Positions 12,800-12,857 of a DNA stretch of 12,857 bases are shown here, piece after piece (position 1 is the first letter of the stretch; each line of letters opens with the position of its first letter). The stretch covers positions 1-12,857 of the forward strand of contig WAMH01000132.1 of the NCBI GenBank assembly GCA_015522395.1. The letters are read 5' to 3'. The position numbers and the translations under genes were made by a program. The notes beneath the pieces are model-generated. The model was not told where the DNA came from. It worked only from the letters and a program-made list of their open reading frames with translations, and made no database searches. Origin of the DNA: Thermococcus sp. GTDB taxonomy: Archaea; Methanobacteriota_B; Thermococci; Thermococcales; Thermococcaceae.

Positions 12800-12857
12800 G
12801 GGCCGGTAGCTCAGCCTGGTTAGAGCGCGGGGCTTTTAACCCCGTGGCCGCGGGTTC
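12800..12857 (+). tRNA. tRNA-Lys: tRNA-Lys (anticodon UUU), 3' end beyond the window
   Basis: Seen: acceptor 5' strand GGGCCGG at 12800-12806; T8 and A9; D stem GCTC/GAGC at 12809-12812 and 12823-12826 around a loop with GG; anticodon stem CGGGG/CCCCG at 12828-12832 and 12840-12844; loop CTTTTAA with anticodon TTT at 12835-12837; a 5-base variable loop; T stem start GCGGG and the TTC that opens the T loop at the window edge. There is no intron at the usual 37/38 site. The rest of the T arm, the acceptor 3' strand and any CCA lie outside the window. Confidence 0.95.

Noticed and set aside
1..12857. C/D box guide RNAs, common in Thermococcales
   Set aside because: I scanned the intergenic gaps and conspicuous TGATGA occurrences on both strands; those found lie inside coding sequence without properly spaced CTGA boxes.
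12775..12857. Intron or pseudogene status for the terminal tRNA
   Set aside because: The anticodon stem and 7-base loop are contiguous and all visible stems pair; the missing 3' part is due only to the window edge.

Overview
The window reads as a hyperthermophilic euryarchaeon of the order Thermococcales, most likely Thermococcus. The evidence is a family-B DNA polymerase N-terminus that looks like the Thermococcus/Pyrococcus replicative-type enzyme, dense gene packing, GC-rich coding sequence (estimated by eye in the mid-50s percent), archaeal TATA boxes about 25 bp before gene starts, GGTG/GGAGG-type ribosome sites and an archaeal tRNA-Lys. I see no insertion sequence, CRISPR array, intein or phage gene. 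Only the polymerase gene (left edge) and the tRNA (right edge) are cut by the window.

Layout. Positions 1-1510 (minus) form a compact operon: UPF0175 antitoxin, DUF3368 PIN-domain toxin, then polB, joined by 17-bp and 4-bp overlaps. Divergent from it, 1592-2947 (plus) encodes a NusB-MTase fusion of the RsmB/Fmu type, an RNA m5C methyltransferase. It converges on an AMMECR1-family gene (2944-3576, minus). Positions 3648-6124 (plus) hold a tight three-gene operon: an MTH1187/DUF77 thiamine-binding-like protein, a DUF373 membrane protein and a long coiled-coil protein of unknown function. These overlap by 8 and 23 bp and start at GTG, GTG and TTG. An endonuclease IV-like TIM-barrel gene with its own promoter follows (6165-7010, plus). 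Its stop codon abuts that of a convergent P1/DmpA-type self-cleaving aminopeptidase (7011-8054, minus).

Positions 8138-10752 (plus) encode an ABC importer of the Fe3+/thiamine/phosphonate class: a fused double permease and an ATPase, with no binding-protein gene beside them. An intergenic stretch with inverted repeats leads into an AzgA/PbuG-type purine permease (10897-12231, plus) whose base composition is visibly more AT-rich than its neighbours. It converges with a 4-bp overlap on a short DtxR/MntR-family metal-dependent repressor (12228-12665, minus). The window ends inside a tRNA-Lys(UUU) gene.

Most genes are conserved housekeeping or archaeal-core functions. The parts most deserving attention are the DUF77-DUF373-coiled-coil operon (unknown system), the toxin-antitoxin pair translationally coupled to a replicative-type polymerase, the mixed metal site of the DtxR-like regulator, and the structured spacer before the purine permease.
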